Of a stretch of DNA of 7,098 nucleotides, positions 1 through 6,273 are shown piece by piece. The notes beneath the pieces are model-generated. The model made no database searches. It was not told the DNA's origin and saw nothing but the letters and a program-made list of their open reading frames with translations. Within the stretch, counting starts at the first letter, position 1; every line of letters begins with the position of its first letter. Origin of the DNA: Halothiobacillus neapolitanus (GTDB lineage Bacteria; Pseudomonadota; Gammaproteobacteria; Halothiobacillales; Halothiobacillaceae); assembly GCA_020721485.1 (NCBI GenBank), contig DYMR01000098.1:1-7098 (forward strand), in the 5' to 3' direction. The translations under genes were made by a program, and so were the position numbers.

Positions 1-26
1 GCGGATGACTTCGACGAGAAGAAACA

Positions 27-290
27 ATGGGCAAACTCCTGTTTTGGTTGGTGGTTCTGTTCGGTATCGGGCTGTATTTATATGCCGCCTTTAAGTTGAA
101 GCGCCGACGCGCCCAACCCAGCCTGCGTTCCGCGCCGGTTCACACGCACCAGACGGTGCGCTGCGCCCACTGCGGCGCCTTTGTGGCGCAGCAACAGGCC
201 GTGCAACGCAACGGGCAGTGGTTTTGTTCCTGGGAACATGCCGCTGCTGAACCCGCCGCACCGCCCAGCCAGAATAGTCGCCCACGATGA
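27..290 (+). CDS. PP0621-like small membrane protein with a putative zinc ribbon
   Basis: An 87-residue protein of unknown function. Residues 4-22 form one hydrophobic N-terminal segment followed by a basic KLKRRR stretch, so it is probably an inner-membrane anchor with the rest in the cytoplasm. The soluble part carries C46-x2-C49-G, then F-C67-S-x2-H71, a spacing typical of a single small zinc-binding ribbon or treble clef. The tail from about residue 73 is Ala/Pro-rich and looks disordered. The layout resembles the PP0621 family of gammaproteobacterial hypothetical proteins, recognised from memory of the family pattern. A purine-rich GAGAAG lies 5 nt before the ATG. The stop overlaps the pilS start as ATGA, so the two are probably translationally coupled. 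Role unknown; an accessory to the kinase is only a guess. The gene itself is well supported, the family name moderately. Confidence 0.82.
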   Translation: MGKLLFWLVVLFGIGLYLYAAFKLKRRRAQPSLRSAPVHTHQTVRCAHCGAFVAQQQAVQRNGQWFCSWEHAAAEPAAPPSQNSRPR

Positions 291-1927
291 GCGCAGCGCA
301 CACGCCGCCCCTCGGCAGACAATCCACCGATTCCGAAAACTGGCGCGGCATTCGCCTCGTCAACGCCTACCGGGTGTTCCTCGCCTTTGCGCTGGTGGCG
401 GCGGCGATTACCGGCCGAGGCCCGCAAGTTTTCGGCCACGACGATTCCTATTTATTCGCCTTCACCGCCTGGGGCTATCTGATTCTGGCGATGGGCTTCG
501 AGTTTTTGCTGGAGCTGCGGGCGGTGCCCTATCGGCCGCAAGCGCATTTGCACACGCTCGGCGATTTGCTGGTGCTGACGCTGATTATTCACGCCTCGGG
601 CGGCGCGGGCGGCGGCATTGCCCTGCTGATGATTATCGCCGTGGGCTTGAGCGCCGTGCTGTTGGGCGCAACGGCGGCCATGGGCTATGCGGCGCTGGCC
701 ACCTTGCTGGTCTTGGGCGAAACCAGTTGGAGCACCTTTTTCGATGGCCGCGAACGGCAATTCGCCGCCGCCGGATTCTTAGGCTTCGCGCTGTTTGTCG
801 TCGCCATGCTGGTGGCCTCGTTTGAACAGCGCATGCGCCGCATCGAGCGCCTGACCGCCCGACGCGAGCGGGAGGTCAGTTACCTGTCGAGCCTCGCGGT
901 GCAGGTTATCGAGCAGGCGCCAAATGGGATTTTGGTCAGCGCGCCGGATGGCCAAGTCGAATACATCAACTCCGCCGCGCGGCAGTTGCTTGCCGCCCGC
1001 CGCCGAGCCGATGCGCCGGAAGTGACCGGTAGCTCGGGGGCGGTGGCGATGGCGCTTGCGGCGGTGCATCCGGGGCTTTCCACCGCTTTGCAGAACTGGT
1101 ACGACGACACCGGCGCGCATCCCGAAGCCGCCGAATTCAACGAGCCGCACCGCTTTCGTGCGGAATTTCACCGGCTGGATACCGTGCTCGGTCAACGGGC
1201 GCTGGTCGTCTTGATTGACCTATCCAGCGAGGATGCGCGCCTTCAGCAAACCAAGCTCGCCTCGCTGGGGCGGCTGACCGCGAGCATCGCCCACGAGGTG
1301 CGCAATCCGCTGTCGTCAATTCGGCAGGCCACAGAATTGCTGGCCGATTCACGCGATGACGCCGAGCGGAACGAGCTGATCCCGATCATTATTCGCCACA
1401 GTGCGCGCATCAACACCCTGATCGAAGGCATTCTCGATGTCGCCCGCCGCCCGCAAGTGCAAGCCACGCGCATCGACCTCGCCCAATGGCTGAAAGAATT
1501 CACCGAACTGCATCGACTGGATTGGGATGCGAGCGCGGTGCAGGTGCAATTCCCCGCATTGTTGCCGAACGAAGCGGTGATTCGGTTTGATGCCTCGCAT
1601 CTTTGGCAAATCATGGACAACCTCGCAGCCAATGCCAAACGGCACGGCAAAAGCAGCGATGGCCGCATCCGCATCGCTCTGCACTGCCACATTCAAGACG
1701 AAGAATGGCTGCAAATTCGCTTTTGCGATGCCGGCGCCGGGCTCACTCCCGCCGCCATGCGGACTTTGTTCGAACCGTTTTTTACCACCCATGCCGAAGG
1801 CGTGGGGCTCGGGCTGTACATCAGCCACGAACTCGCGCTGGCCAACGGCGCGCATCTATTTGCAGAACCGCTGCCCGCGCCCAATTCCGGCGTGTGTTTT
1901 GTGCTGCGCGCGCCGCGCGTGGCATGA
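287..1927 (+). CDS. pilS: PilS-type sensor histidine kinase
   Basis: Inner-membrane sensor kinase (546 residues) that would phosphorylate the PilR regulator encoded next. The N-terminal part, about residues 29-178, has around six hydrophobic segments, as in PilS. A PAS-like segment follows (about 200-312), then the HisKA domain with H-box IAHEVRNPLSSI (phospho-accepting His336). The ATPase domain shows an N-box around NLAANA (445-450), a G1 box DAGAGL (481-486), an F-box EPFFTT (496-501) and a G2 box GVGLGLY (505-511). The very short F-to-G2 link is typical of NtrB/PilS-class kinases. G2 has Val where PilS usually has Thr, a mild change unlikely to kill activity. No Shine-Dalgarno is visible before the ATG, which overlaps the upstream stop (ATGA); coupling probably drives initiation. 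In Pseudomonas PilS, PilA in the membrane is the known inhibitory partner. Length is close to the Pseudomonas protein (about 530). Confidence 0.92.
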   Translation: MSAAHTPPLGRQSTDSENWRGIRLVNAYRVFLAFALVAAAITGRGPQVFGHDDSYLFAFTAWGYLILAMGFEFLLELRAVPYRPQAHLHTLGDLLVLTLIIHASGGAGGGIALLMIIAVGLSAVLLGATAAMGYAALATLLVLGETSWSTFFDGRERQFAAAGFLGFALFVVAMLVASFEQRMRRIERLTARREREVSYLSSLAVQVIEQAPNGILVSAPDGQVEYINSAARQLLAARRRADAPEVTGSSGAVAMALAAVHPGLSTALQNWYDDTGAHPEAAEFNEPHRFRAEFHRLDTVLGQRALVVLIDLSSEDARLQQTKLASLGRLTASIAHEVRNPLSSIRQATELLADSRDDAERNELIPIIIRHSARINTLIEGILDVARRPQVQATRIDLAQWLKEFTELHRLDWDASAVQVQFPALLPNEAVIRFDASHLWQIMDNLAANAKRHGKSSDGRIRIALHCHIQDEEWLQIRFCDAGAGLTPAAMRTLFEPFFTTHAEGVGLGLYISHELALANGAHLFAEPLPAPNSGVCFVLRAPRVA

Positions 1928-1954
1928 TGCGGCGCTGCCACAAGGAATGTTGTG

Positions 1955-3361
1955 ATGACTGCCTGTTTGATCGTTGACGACGAAATCGATATCCGCACCC
2001 TGATCGCCATGGCGCTCAAGCGCGAAGGCGTGATCTGCCACCTCGCGGCCGATCTCGCCGAGGCGCGCAATCTTCTCAACCAACACGGCCATGCCTTGAG
2101 TTTTTGTTTGACGGACATGCGCCTGCCCGATGGCGACGGCCTGGATTTACTCGATGAAATCCGCACCGGCTGGCCGAATATGCCCGTTGCGGTCATCACC
2201 GCCCACGGCCAGGTCGATGCCGCCGTGCGCGCGTTGAAGGCGGGCGCGTTCGATTTTGTCTCCAAGCCCATCGAACATGCCGTGCTCAAACGCCTGTTGC
2301 GCGATGCGCAAAATCTGAGCGCGACCCCTCATTCGTTGACAGAAATTCCGTCAGAACACCCGCCGCAACCGACCACCCCGCGCCCCGACGCACCGCAGGC
2401 GCAGGCCAATTCTTCCCTGATCGGCCAATCCGTCGCCATGCACACCCTGCGCAGCACCATCGCCAAGGTCGCGCGCTCACAGGCACCCGTGTTCGTGTGT
2501 GGGGAATCGGGCACCGGCAAAGAGCTGGTCGCGCGGGAAATTCACCAGCACAGCGCCCGCGCCCAAGGCCCGTTTATCGCGGTCAACTGCGGTGCGATTC
2601 CCGCCGACCTGATCGAAAGCGAATTGTTCGGCCACAAAAAGGGCGCGTTCACCGGCGCACATCACGCGCATGAAGGCTTATTCCGCGCAGCGGAAGGCGG
2701 CGTGTTGTTTTTGGATGAGGTGGCGGATTTACCCCTCGGTCTGCAAGTCAAATTGCTGCGCGCCATTCAAGAGCGCAAGGTCCGCCCCGTCGGGGAATCC
2801 ATCGAAGTCCCGATTGATGTGCGCATCATTTCCGCCTCACACCAAGATTTGAATCACGCCGTGACCGAAGGCAAATTCCGCCACGATTTGTTCTACCGGC
2901 TCAATGTCATCGAACTGCGCGTGCCGCCACTGCGCGCGCGTTTGGATGACCTGCCCGCGCTGTGTCAGCACATCCTCAACAAACTCTGCACCCGTGAGGA
3001 TCGCCCTGCACCCACGCTCACGGCCGACGCTCTGGTCTGGCTCAGCCAACAACCGTTTCCTGGCAATGTACGCGAATTGGAAAACCGCTTGGAACGGGCG
3101 CTGGCGCTCACCGAGATCGACCACCGCCACATCGGCCAGCGGGAACTCTCCGGCGAATCCTTCCATGCGGACGAGCGACCACCCGCCGCCCCGCCGGCGC
3201 GTCTACCCAGCCTCGCGCACGATCCCGCAGAAGCCGAAGAACAACGGCAAGTGCTCAGCGCCCTGGCGCAAACCCGCTGGAATCGCAGCGAAGCCGCTCG
3301 CCAACTGGGGCTCTCGCTGCGGCAACTGCGGTACCGGCTGAGCAAATGGGGCATTGAATAA
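1955..3361 (+). CDS. pilR: PilR-type sigma-54-dependent response regulator
   Basis: Cytoplasmic NtrC-class activator of sigma-54 promoters, partner of the PilS kinase just upstream; PilR classically switches on the pilin gene pilA. Numbering from the ATG (468 residues). The receiver domain (about 1-118) has acidic D8/D9, phospho-acceptor D54 in TDMRLPDG, T82 and K104. A Pro-rich linker (about 125-152) follows. The AAA+ domain (about 153-385) has Walker A GESGTGKE (183-190), an intact GAFTGA sigma-54 loop (230-235), Walker B LFLDEV with D254/E255, and the FRHDLFYRLNV and FPGNVREL signatures. A Fis-type helix-turn-helix closes the protein (about 441-466, RSEAARQLGLSLRQLRYRL). AAGGA at 1942-1946 lies 8 nt from the ATG at 1955, so that start is preferred to the GTG at 1952, 5 nt away. 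Only 27 nt separate it from pilS, consistent with one operon. All catalytic motifs are intact. Confidence 0.93.
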   Translation: MTACLIVDDEIDIRTLIAMALKREGVICHLAADLAEARNLLNQHGHALSFCLTDMRLPDGDGLDLLDEIRTGWPNMPVAVITAHGQVDAAVRALKAGAFDFVSKPIEHAVLKRLLRDAQNLSATPHSLTEIPSEHPPQPTTPRPDAPQAQANSSLIGQSVAMHTLRSTIAKVARSQAPVFVCGESGTGKELVAREIHQHSARAQGPFIAVNCGAIPADLIESELFGHKKGAFTGAHHAHEGLFRAAEGGVLFLDEVADLPLGLQVKLLRAIQERKVRPVGESIEVPIDVRIISASHQDLNHAVTEGKFRHDLFYRLNVIELRVPPLRARLDDLPALCQHILNKLCTREDRPAPTLTADALVWLSQQPFPGNVRELENRLERALALTEIDHRHIGQRELSGESFHADERPPAAPPARLPSLAHDPAEAEEQRQVLSALAQTRWNRSEAARQLGLSLRQLRYRLSKWGIE

Positions 3362-3393
3362 GCAAAACCCACGGACAAGCCATGCGCCTGATT

Positions 3394-3411
3394 TGTCGGA
3401 AAAAACTGACA
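3394..3411 (+). repeat. Short A-loop hairpin after pilR
   Basis: TGTCGG (3394-3399) and CTGACA (3406-3411) pair with one G-U wobble around a six-A loop, 33 nt after the pilR stop. No T-tract follows, so it is not a convincing intrinsic terminator. It could be a weak pilR 3' end, an operator or chance. Nothing else resembling a pilR terminator is visible before the next gene. Confidence 0.3.
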
Positions 3412-3422
3412 CGCCGCGTTGC

Positions 3423-3451
3423 TTTGCGCCTTCGATCGGCTGATTTAGTAT
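3423..3451 (+). promoter_or_regulatory. Candidate sigma-70 promoter of the SCP2-like gene
   Basis: TTTGCG (3423-3428) and TAGTAT (3446-3451) are 17 nt apart. The -10 element matches TATAAT in 4 of 6 positions, the -35 is weak (3 of 6). Transcription would start near 3458, at the first base of the leader hairpin, which is a supportive coincidence. No sigma-54 element (GG-N10-GC with TGGCAC/TTGCA character) was seen here. Inferred by eye only. Confidence 0.3.
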
Positions 3452-3458
3452 GCACTGA

Positions 3459-3535
3459 ATTACTGCTCTGCCGAGGACGGCGCCCGCAGTAATCCGGCCG
3501 CCGCCCCCAGCAAGAGGGGCGCGGTAAACCCCCTC
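3459..3535 (+). promoter_or_regulatory. Structured 5' leader of the SCP2-like gene
   Basis: Most of the 192-nt gap between pilR and the next start is an untranslated leader with strong self-complementarity. ATTACTGC (3459-3466) pairs perfectly with GCAGTAAT (3486-3493), enclosing an inner GCCG/CGGC hairpin (3470-3473 with 3478-3481). A second stem joins 3497-3507 to 3516-3525 (core CGCCCC/GGGGCG plus three outer pairs and a wobble around a bulged C3501). The same G-run can instead pair as GAGGGG (3514-3519) with CCCCTC (3530-3535), which lies just before the ribosome binding site CAGGAG (3540-3545). No T-tract follows any stem, so terminator function is unlikely. It was not recognised as a known riboswitch class. 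The helices are seen; any regulatory role is inference. Confidence 0.4.
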
Positions 3536-3553
3536 AGCTCAGGAGATTCACGC

Positions 3554-3964
3554 ATGGAATTGTTCAGCACCGATTGGATGCAGTCCTACCGTTCGCACTG
3601 GAATAGCACGCCGGAAGTCGCCGACGCCTTAGCGCGCGCGCAATTTTGCACCACCATCGGCGTCGGCTTTCCCGACCACGATGCCCCGTCCGCCTTCGTG
3701 CGCGTCGAACACGGCCAAATCGTTCACGCCGGCCCGTATGACGGCACCGATCTGGACTGGGATATGCGCGCCCATCCCGAACAATGGGAAAAATGGCAAG
3801 ATTCCCCGCCCGGCATGGTGGGTCTGGGCTCCGCCGTCGCTTTGGGTCGGCTCAAATTTTTCGCCGGCGACTACGCCACCATGATTAAAAATCCGGCCTT
3901 GGCAGGTCCGTTCGTGAAAAGCTTCGGGTTAATGCCGAAAGTACGCGCCAGCGCAGCGGCCTGA
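3554..3964 (+). CDS. SCP2-like (sterol carrier) small protein
   Basis: A soluble 136-residue protein with no signal peptide or membrane segment. It resembles stand-alone bacterial SCP2-like lipid-binding proteins: an N-terminal helix region rich in Trp (W8, W16), a strand region I35-V57 with a turn at VEHGQIV, a DLDWD motif (66-70), then a second Trp-containing helix (EQWEKW, 76-81) and the C-terminal GRLKFFAGDYATMIKNP segment (98-114), which matches the hydrophobic binding-fold end of this family. Ligand and function are unknown; bacteria generally lack sterols, so acyl chains or other lipids are more likely. CAGGAG sits 8 nt before the ATG. The gene is separated from pilR by 192 nt, has its own leader and is followed by a terminator, so it is probably monocistronic. 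The family assignment rests on remembered sequence character and is moderate; the gene call is strong. Confidence 0.8.
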   Translation: MELFSTDWMQSYRSHWNSTPEVADALARAQFCTTIGVGFPDHDAPSAFVRVEHGQIVHAGPYDGTDLDWDMRAHPEQWEKWQDSPPGMVGLGSAVALGRLKFFAGDYATMIKNPALAGPFVKSFGLMPKVRASAAA

Positions 3965-3984
3965 TTCGTCTTTAGAGCGTCATG

Positions 3985-4013
3985 AAAAAACCGGGCAATG
4001 CCCGGTTTTTTTT
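3985..4013. terminator. Bidirectional intrinsic terminator
   Basis: A six-A run (3985-3990), a perfect stem CCGGGC (3991-3996) with GCCCGG (4000-4005) around a three-base loop, and eight Ts (4006-4013). Because an A-run precedes and a T-run follows, it works on both strands. It lies 20 nt after the SCP2-like stop and 18 nt beyond the phoR stop, so it ends both convergent transcripts. Confidence 0.93.
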
Positions 4014-4031
4014 GCTTCACGCGGATACTCT

Positions 4032-5423
4032 TCAAGCGGACTCTGAGGCACCCACAGCCGGCAAAATACGCCCCACATGCCGCTCCGCGCGATTCGCCGG
4101 AAATGTCACTGAAAAGGTGCTGCCGTGATTCGGCTGGCTGACAATATCCAAGCGCGCACCGTGTCGCAAAATCACATGCTTCACAATCGCCAAACCAAGC
4201 CCCGTGCCGCCACGCGTGCGGGAACGACCCACATCAATCCGATAGAAGCGCTCCGTTAAGCGCGGAATGTGGCGCGGCTCGATGCCGATGCCGGTATCCC
4301 GGACGAAAAAGACCGGTTCGCCCTGTTCGTTTTGCTGCCAACCAATGGTGATTCGCCCCCCGCCTGGGGTGTACTTCACGGCGTTAAACACCAAATTGGA
4401 CAACGCGGAATGCAGTTCGCGCACAATGCCGACCAACCACAGGCCTTCATCGAACGCGCAGACAATATCGTGCCGCTCTTCGCCGGACAGCAGTCGCGCA
4501 TCATCCGCAATGAGTGTCAGCAGCCCCTGCATGTCGATGGATTCAAAATACTCGGCATCCGGGTGGGTGGTTTCCAGCCGCGACAGCAACAGCAGGTCTT
4601 CCACAATGCGGCGCATCCGCTCAGACTGTTGGTGCATGTGCGTCAAAATGCGGAACAGCTCGCCCTCGGTATCGGCCTCCGTATCCAGCAGCGTTTCCAG
4701 ATAGCCCGCCAACACGGTTAAGGGCGTGCGCAACTCATGCGAAACATTGGCCACAAAATCCTGCCGCACACCTTGCAACCGGTACAGCGCCGTCACATCG
4801 CGCCCGATCAGCAATAGCCGATCATCGCCATAGGCTTCCAGTCGCAGGCTCAGCGCCCGATGTTCGCCCCCCGGCGATTGAAATTCGAGCGCGCGCCCCG
4901 CCACGCCTTCGCCGAGCCAACTGGTAAATACCGGATCCCGAATCAGGTTATCCACCCGCAAACCCACATCACTGCGGTTTAACCGCAGCAACTCGCAGGC
5001 CGCATGGTTCAGCCATTCGATTTCGCGGTTCGGCGCCAGAACGATCATTGCGTCCGGCACCGACATCGCCGAGTGGTGGTAGCGCTTGAGTAATTCCGCC
5101 AGCTTGCGCTGCCGCCGCCCCCAAGCCGCGCGAATCCGCCGCTGCCGATCCTGAATCAAACCCGGCAAACCATAGACCGCAGCGCCGCTGTGATGCCGCC
5201 GGGCGGCGCGTGCCACGCGCAACAGTCGATACACCAGCGACGCCGCATAGCCAGAAACGCCCAGCGCCAACGCCCAGCCCGCATCGCCCCCGGCCATCAT
5301 GACGCCCGCACCCAACAGCAAAAACAGCAACAGCAGAAACAATTCCTGCCGCCAACGCGCCACACCCAGCCGACGGACGCGCTGGGAATGACTCATGGAG
5401 GGGCGACGGGCAGGGTGCGACAC
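4032..5423 (-). CDS. phoR: Phosphate regulon sensor histidine kinase PhoR
   Basis: Inner-membrane kinase/phosphatase of 463 residues that controls PhoB according to phosphate supply, normally through PstSCAB and PhoU. Two closely spaced hydrophobic segments (about 27-43 and 48-66) with almost no periplasmic loop, then a basic linker (67-118), fit PhoR, which does not sense phosphate directly. A PAS domain follows (about 119-212), then the H-box VANVSHELRTPLTVLAGYLE with His229, an N-box with N343 and N347, G1 DTGIGI (376-381), F-box RFYRID (392-397) and G2 GGTGLGL (405-411). All catalytic motifs are intact. The start is GTG at 5423: AAGG at 5436-5433 stands 9 nt before it, whereas the internal ATG at 5396 has no Shine-Dalgarno. 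It begins 11 nt after the phoB stop, in the same operon. E. coli PhoR is 431 residues; the excess is partly the basic N-terminal extension. Confidence 0.95.
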   Translation of the reverse strand: MSHPARRPSMSHSQRVRRLGVARWRQELFLLLLFLLLGAGVMMAGGDAGWALALGVSGYAASLVYRLLRVARAARRHHSGAAVYGLPGLIQDRQRRIRAAWGRRQRKLAELLKRYHHSAMSVPDAMIVLAPNREIEWLNHAACELLRLNRSDVGLRVDNLIRDPVFTSWLGEGVAGRALEFQSPGGEHRALSLRLEAYGDDRLLLIGRDVTALYRLQGVRQDFVANVSHELRTPLTVLAGYLETLLDTEADTEGELFRILTHMHQQSERMRRIVEDLLLLSRLETTHPDAEYFESIDMQGLLTLIADDARLLSGEERHDIVCAFDEGLWLVGIVRELHSALSNLVFNAVKYTPGGGRITIGWQQNEQGEPVFFVRDTGIGIEPRHIPRLTERFYRIDVGRSRTRGGTGLGLAIVKHVILRHGARLDIVSQPNHGSTFSVTFPANRAERHVGRILPAVGASESA

Positions 5424-5432
5424 CGGTCAGCG

Positions 5433-5436
5433 CCTT
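5433..5436 (-). promoter_or_regulatory. Ribosome binding site of phoR overlapping the phoB stop
   Basis: AAGG on the minus strand shares its two As with the TAA stop of phoB (5437-5435) and lies 9 nt before the GTG at 5423. This supports the GTG start and suggests translational coupling, since ribosomes ending phoB pass directly over the site. Confidence 0.55.
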
Positions 5437-6130
5437 AGGTTTTGCTCGACAGGCGATAGCCCACGCCGCGCACGGTTTGAATCAAGCCATCAAATCCGCT
5501 CGGCAGCAGCGCTTTGCGCAGGCGCAGAATGTGAACATCCACGGTGCGTTCTTCCACATAGGCATTGCGCCCCCAAATCCGATCGAGCAATTGCGTGCGG
5601 CTGAACACGCGCTCGGGGTGGGTCATGAAAAACGACAGCAGCCGGAATTCGGTCGGGCCGATTTCGACATCCACATCCCCGCCCACCACCCGATGGCTTT
5701 CCGGATCGAGCTTCAACCCCGCCACTTCGATCACGCCGCCTTCGTCTTCCGGCGACGCGCGGCGCAGTACCGCCTTAATCCGCGCCATCAGTTCGCGCGG
5801 CGAAAAGGGTTTGGTGATGTAGTCATCGGCACCGGCTTCGAGGCCGCTCACCTTGTCCTCTTCCTCGCCGCGCGCCGTCAGCATGACAATCGGCACATCG
5901 CGGGTCAGCTCGTCGCGCTTCATGCGGCGGGCGAATTCAATTCCGCTCGCACCCGGCAGCATCCAATCGAGCAACACCAAATCCGGCAGTTTTTGCGACA
6001 TTTGCTCAAACGCCTCCGTCACATCGCCCGCCTCCACCAGATCGTAGCCGGCTCGCCCCAAGGCAAACGACACCATCTCGCGGATCGGCTTTTCATCTTC
6101 CACAATCAAAATCGTTCTACGCAGCGCCAT
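5435..6130 (-). CDS. phoB: Phosphate regulon response regulator PhoB
   Basis: OmpR/PhoB-class DNA-binding regulator, phosphorylated by PhoR, that activates Pho regulon promoters by binding Pho boxes and contacting sigma-70. Numbering from the ATG (231 residues). The receiver domain (about 3-120) has E11/D12 in VEDE, phospho-acceptor D55 in LLDWMLPG, T85 in MLTAR and K107 in [11 protein letters not shown]. The winged-helix domain (about 130-228) has the characteristic [28 protein letters not shown] and VRGVGYRL blocks. Length matches E. coli PhoB (229). The ATG at 6130 is chosen because the resulting [13 protein letters not shown] aligns with the family N terminus and GAGTGG lies 5 nt upstream; a GTG at 6139 would add three residues but has no ribosome binding site. 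It is first in the phoB-phoR operon, transcribed away from nadC, and probably autoregulated through the Pho box upstream. Confidence 0.97.
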   Translation of the reverse strand: MALRRTILIVEDEKPIREMVSFALGRAGYDLVEAGDVTEAFEQMSQKLPDLVLLDWMLPGASGIEFARRMKRDELTRDVPIVMLTARGEEEDKVSGLEAGADDYITKPFSPRELMARIKAVLRRASPEDEGGVIEVAGLKLDPESHRVVGGDVDVEIGPTEFRLLSFFMTHPERVFSRTQLLDRIWGRNAYVEERTVDVHILRLRKALLPSGFDGLIQTVRGVGYRLSSKT

Positions 6131-6160
6131 GGCATCCACTCGTGTTGCAAAATTTTGACT

Positions 6161-6166
6161 ATTTGA
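6161..6166 (-). promoter_or_regulatory. Candidate -10 element of phoBR
   Basis: On the minus strand TCAAAT matches TATAAT in 4 of 6 positions and lies exactly 10 nt past the Pho box, the same geometry as in the E. coli phoA promoter, where the Pho box replaces the -35 element. A transcript would begin near 6154, giving a leader of about 24 nt before the ATG. Confidence 0.5.
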
Positions 6167-6176
6167 CCGAAAACGG

Positions 6177-6194
6177 GTGACACGATTGTGACAA
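6177..6194 (-). promoter_or_regulatory. Pho box (PhoB binding site) of phoBR
   Basis: Read on the minus strand: TTGTCAC, a four-base spacer AATC, then GTGTCAC. This is two 7-bp direct repeats with an 11-bp period, as required for a PhoB dimer (consensus CTGTCAT-4-CTGTCAT); both TGTCA cores are exact. It faces phoB and implies positive autoregulation of the operon. A further CTGTCAT lies upstream at 6202-6196 but at an 8-bp offset, out of phase with the standard repeat. Confidence 0.75.
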
Positions 6195-6215
6195 TATGAC
6201 AGCGAAATCGCGGCA

Positions 6216-6244
6216 CTGCAATTCGGCGCGGTGCGCGGTAGAGT
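6216..6244 (+). promoter_or_regulatory. Candidate sigma-70 promoter of nadC
   Basis: CTGCAA (6216-6221) and TAGAGT (6239-6244) with a 17-nt spacer; 3 of 6 and 4 of 6 consensus matches. It would give a leader of about 23 nt. It is weak but the only reasonably spaced pair found between the Pho box and the nadC start. No NAD-related riboswitch was recognised in the short leader. Confidence 0.3.
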
Positions 6245-6273
6245 AGTGACGGATTATTTGCTGAGGCATTGAC

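Noticed and set aside
1..26. Possible tail of an upstream gene (a TGA at 6-8 in frame 3)
   Set aside because: Only one codon precedes the stop, so no gene can be identified or even shown; bamD is a possible neighbour from knowledge of Pseudomonas gene order but is not supported here.
505..650. Gly/Ala-rich GC repeats within pilS
   Set aside because: They encode hydrophobic membrane segments and a glycine-rich loop; no regular repeat unit was found.
181..825. 214-codon plus-strand frame overlapping the first small gene and pilS
   Set aside because: Arg/Ala/Gly-rich out-of-frame translation over two supported genes; no independent start signal.
1919..1938. TGGCAT followed by GC-rich bases, resembling a sigma-54 -24 element between pilS and pilR
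   Set aside because: No TTGC-type -12 element at the right distance, and the -24-like piece is inside the end of pilS.
2505..2525. GGGCACCGGCAAAG, superficially like a sigma-54 promoter
   Set aside because: It encodes the Walker A motif of PilR; codon constraint explains it fully.
3481..3535. C/G-run hairpins considered as an intrinsic terminator or attenuator after pilR
   Set aside because: No T-tract follows any of the stems, so classic Rho-independent termination is not supported.
5477..6166. 229-codon plus-strand frame opposite phoB
   Set aside because: Antisense shadow of a fully convincing phoB; its His/Arg/Gln-rich translation has no recognisable domain.
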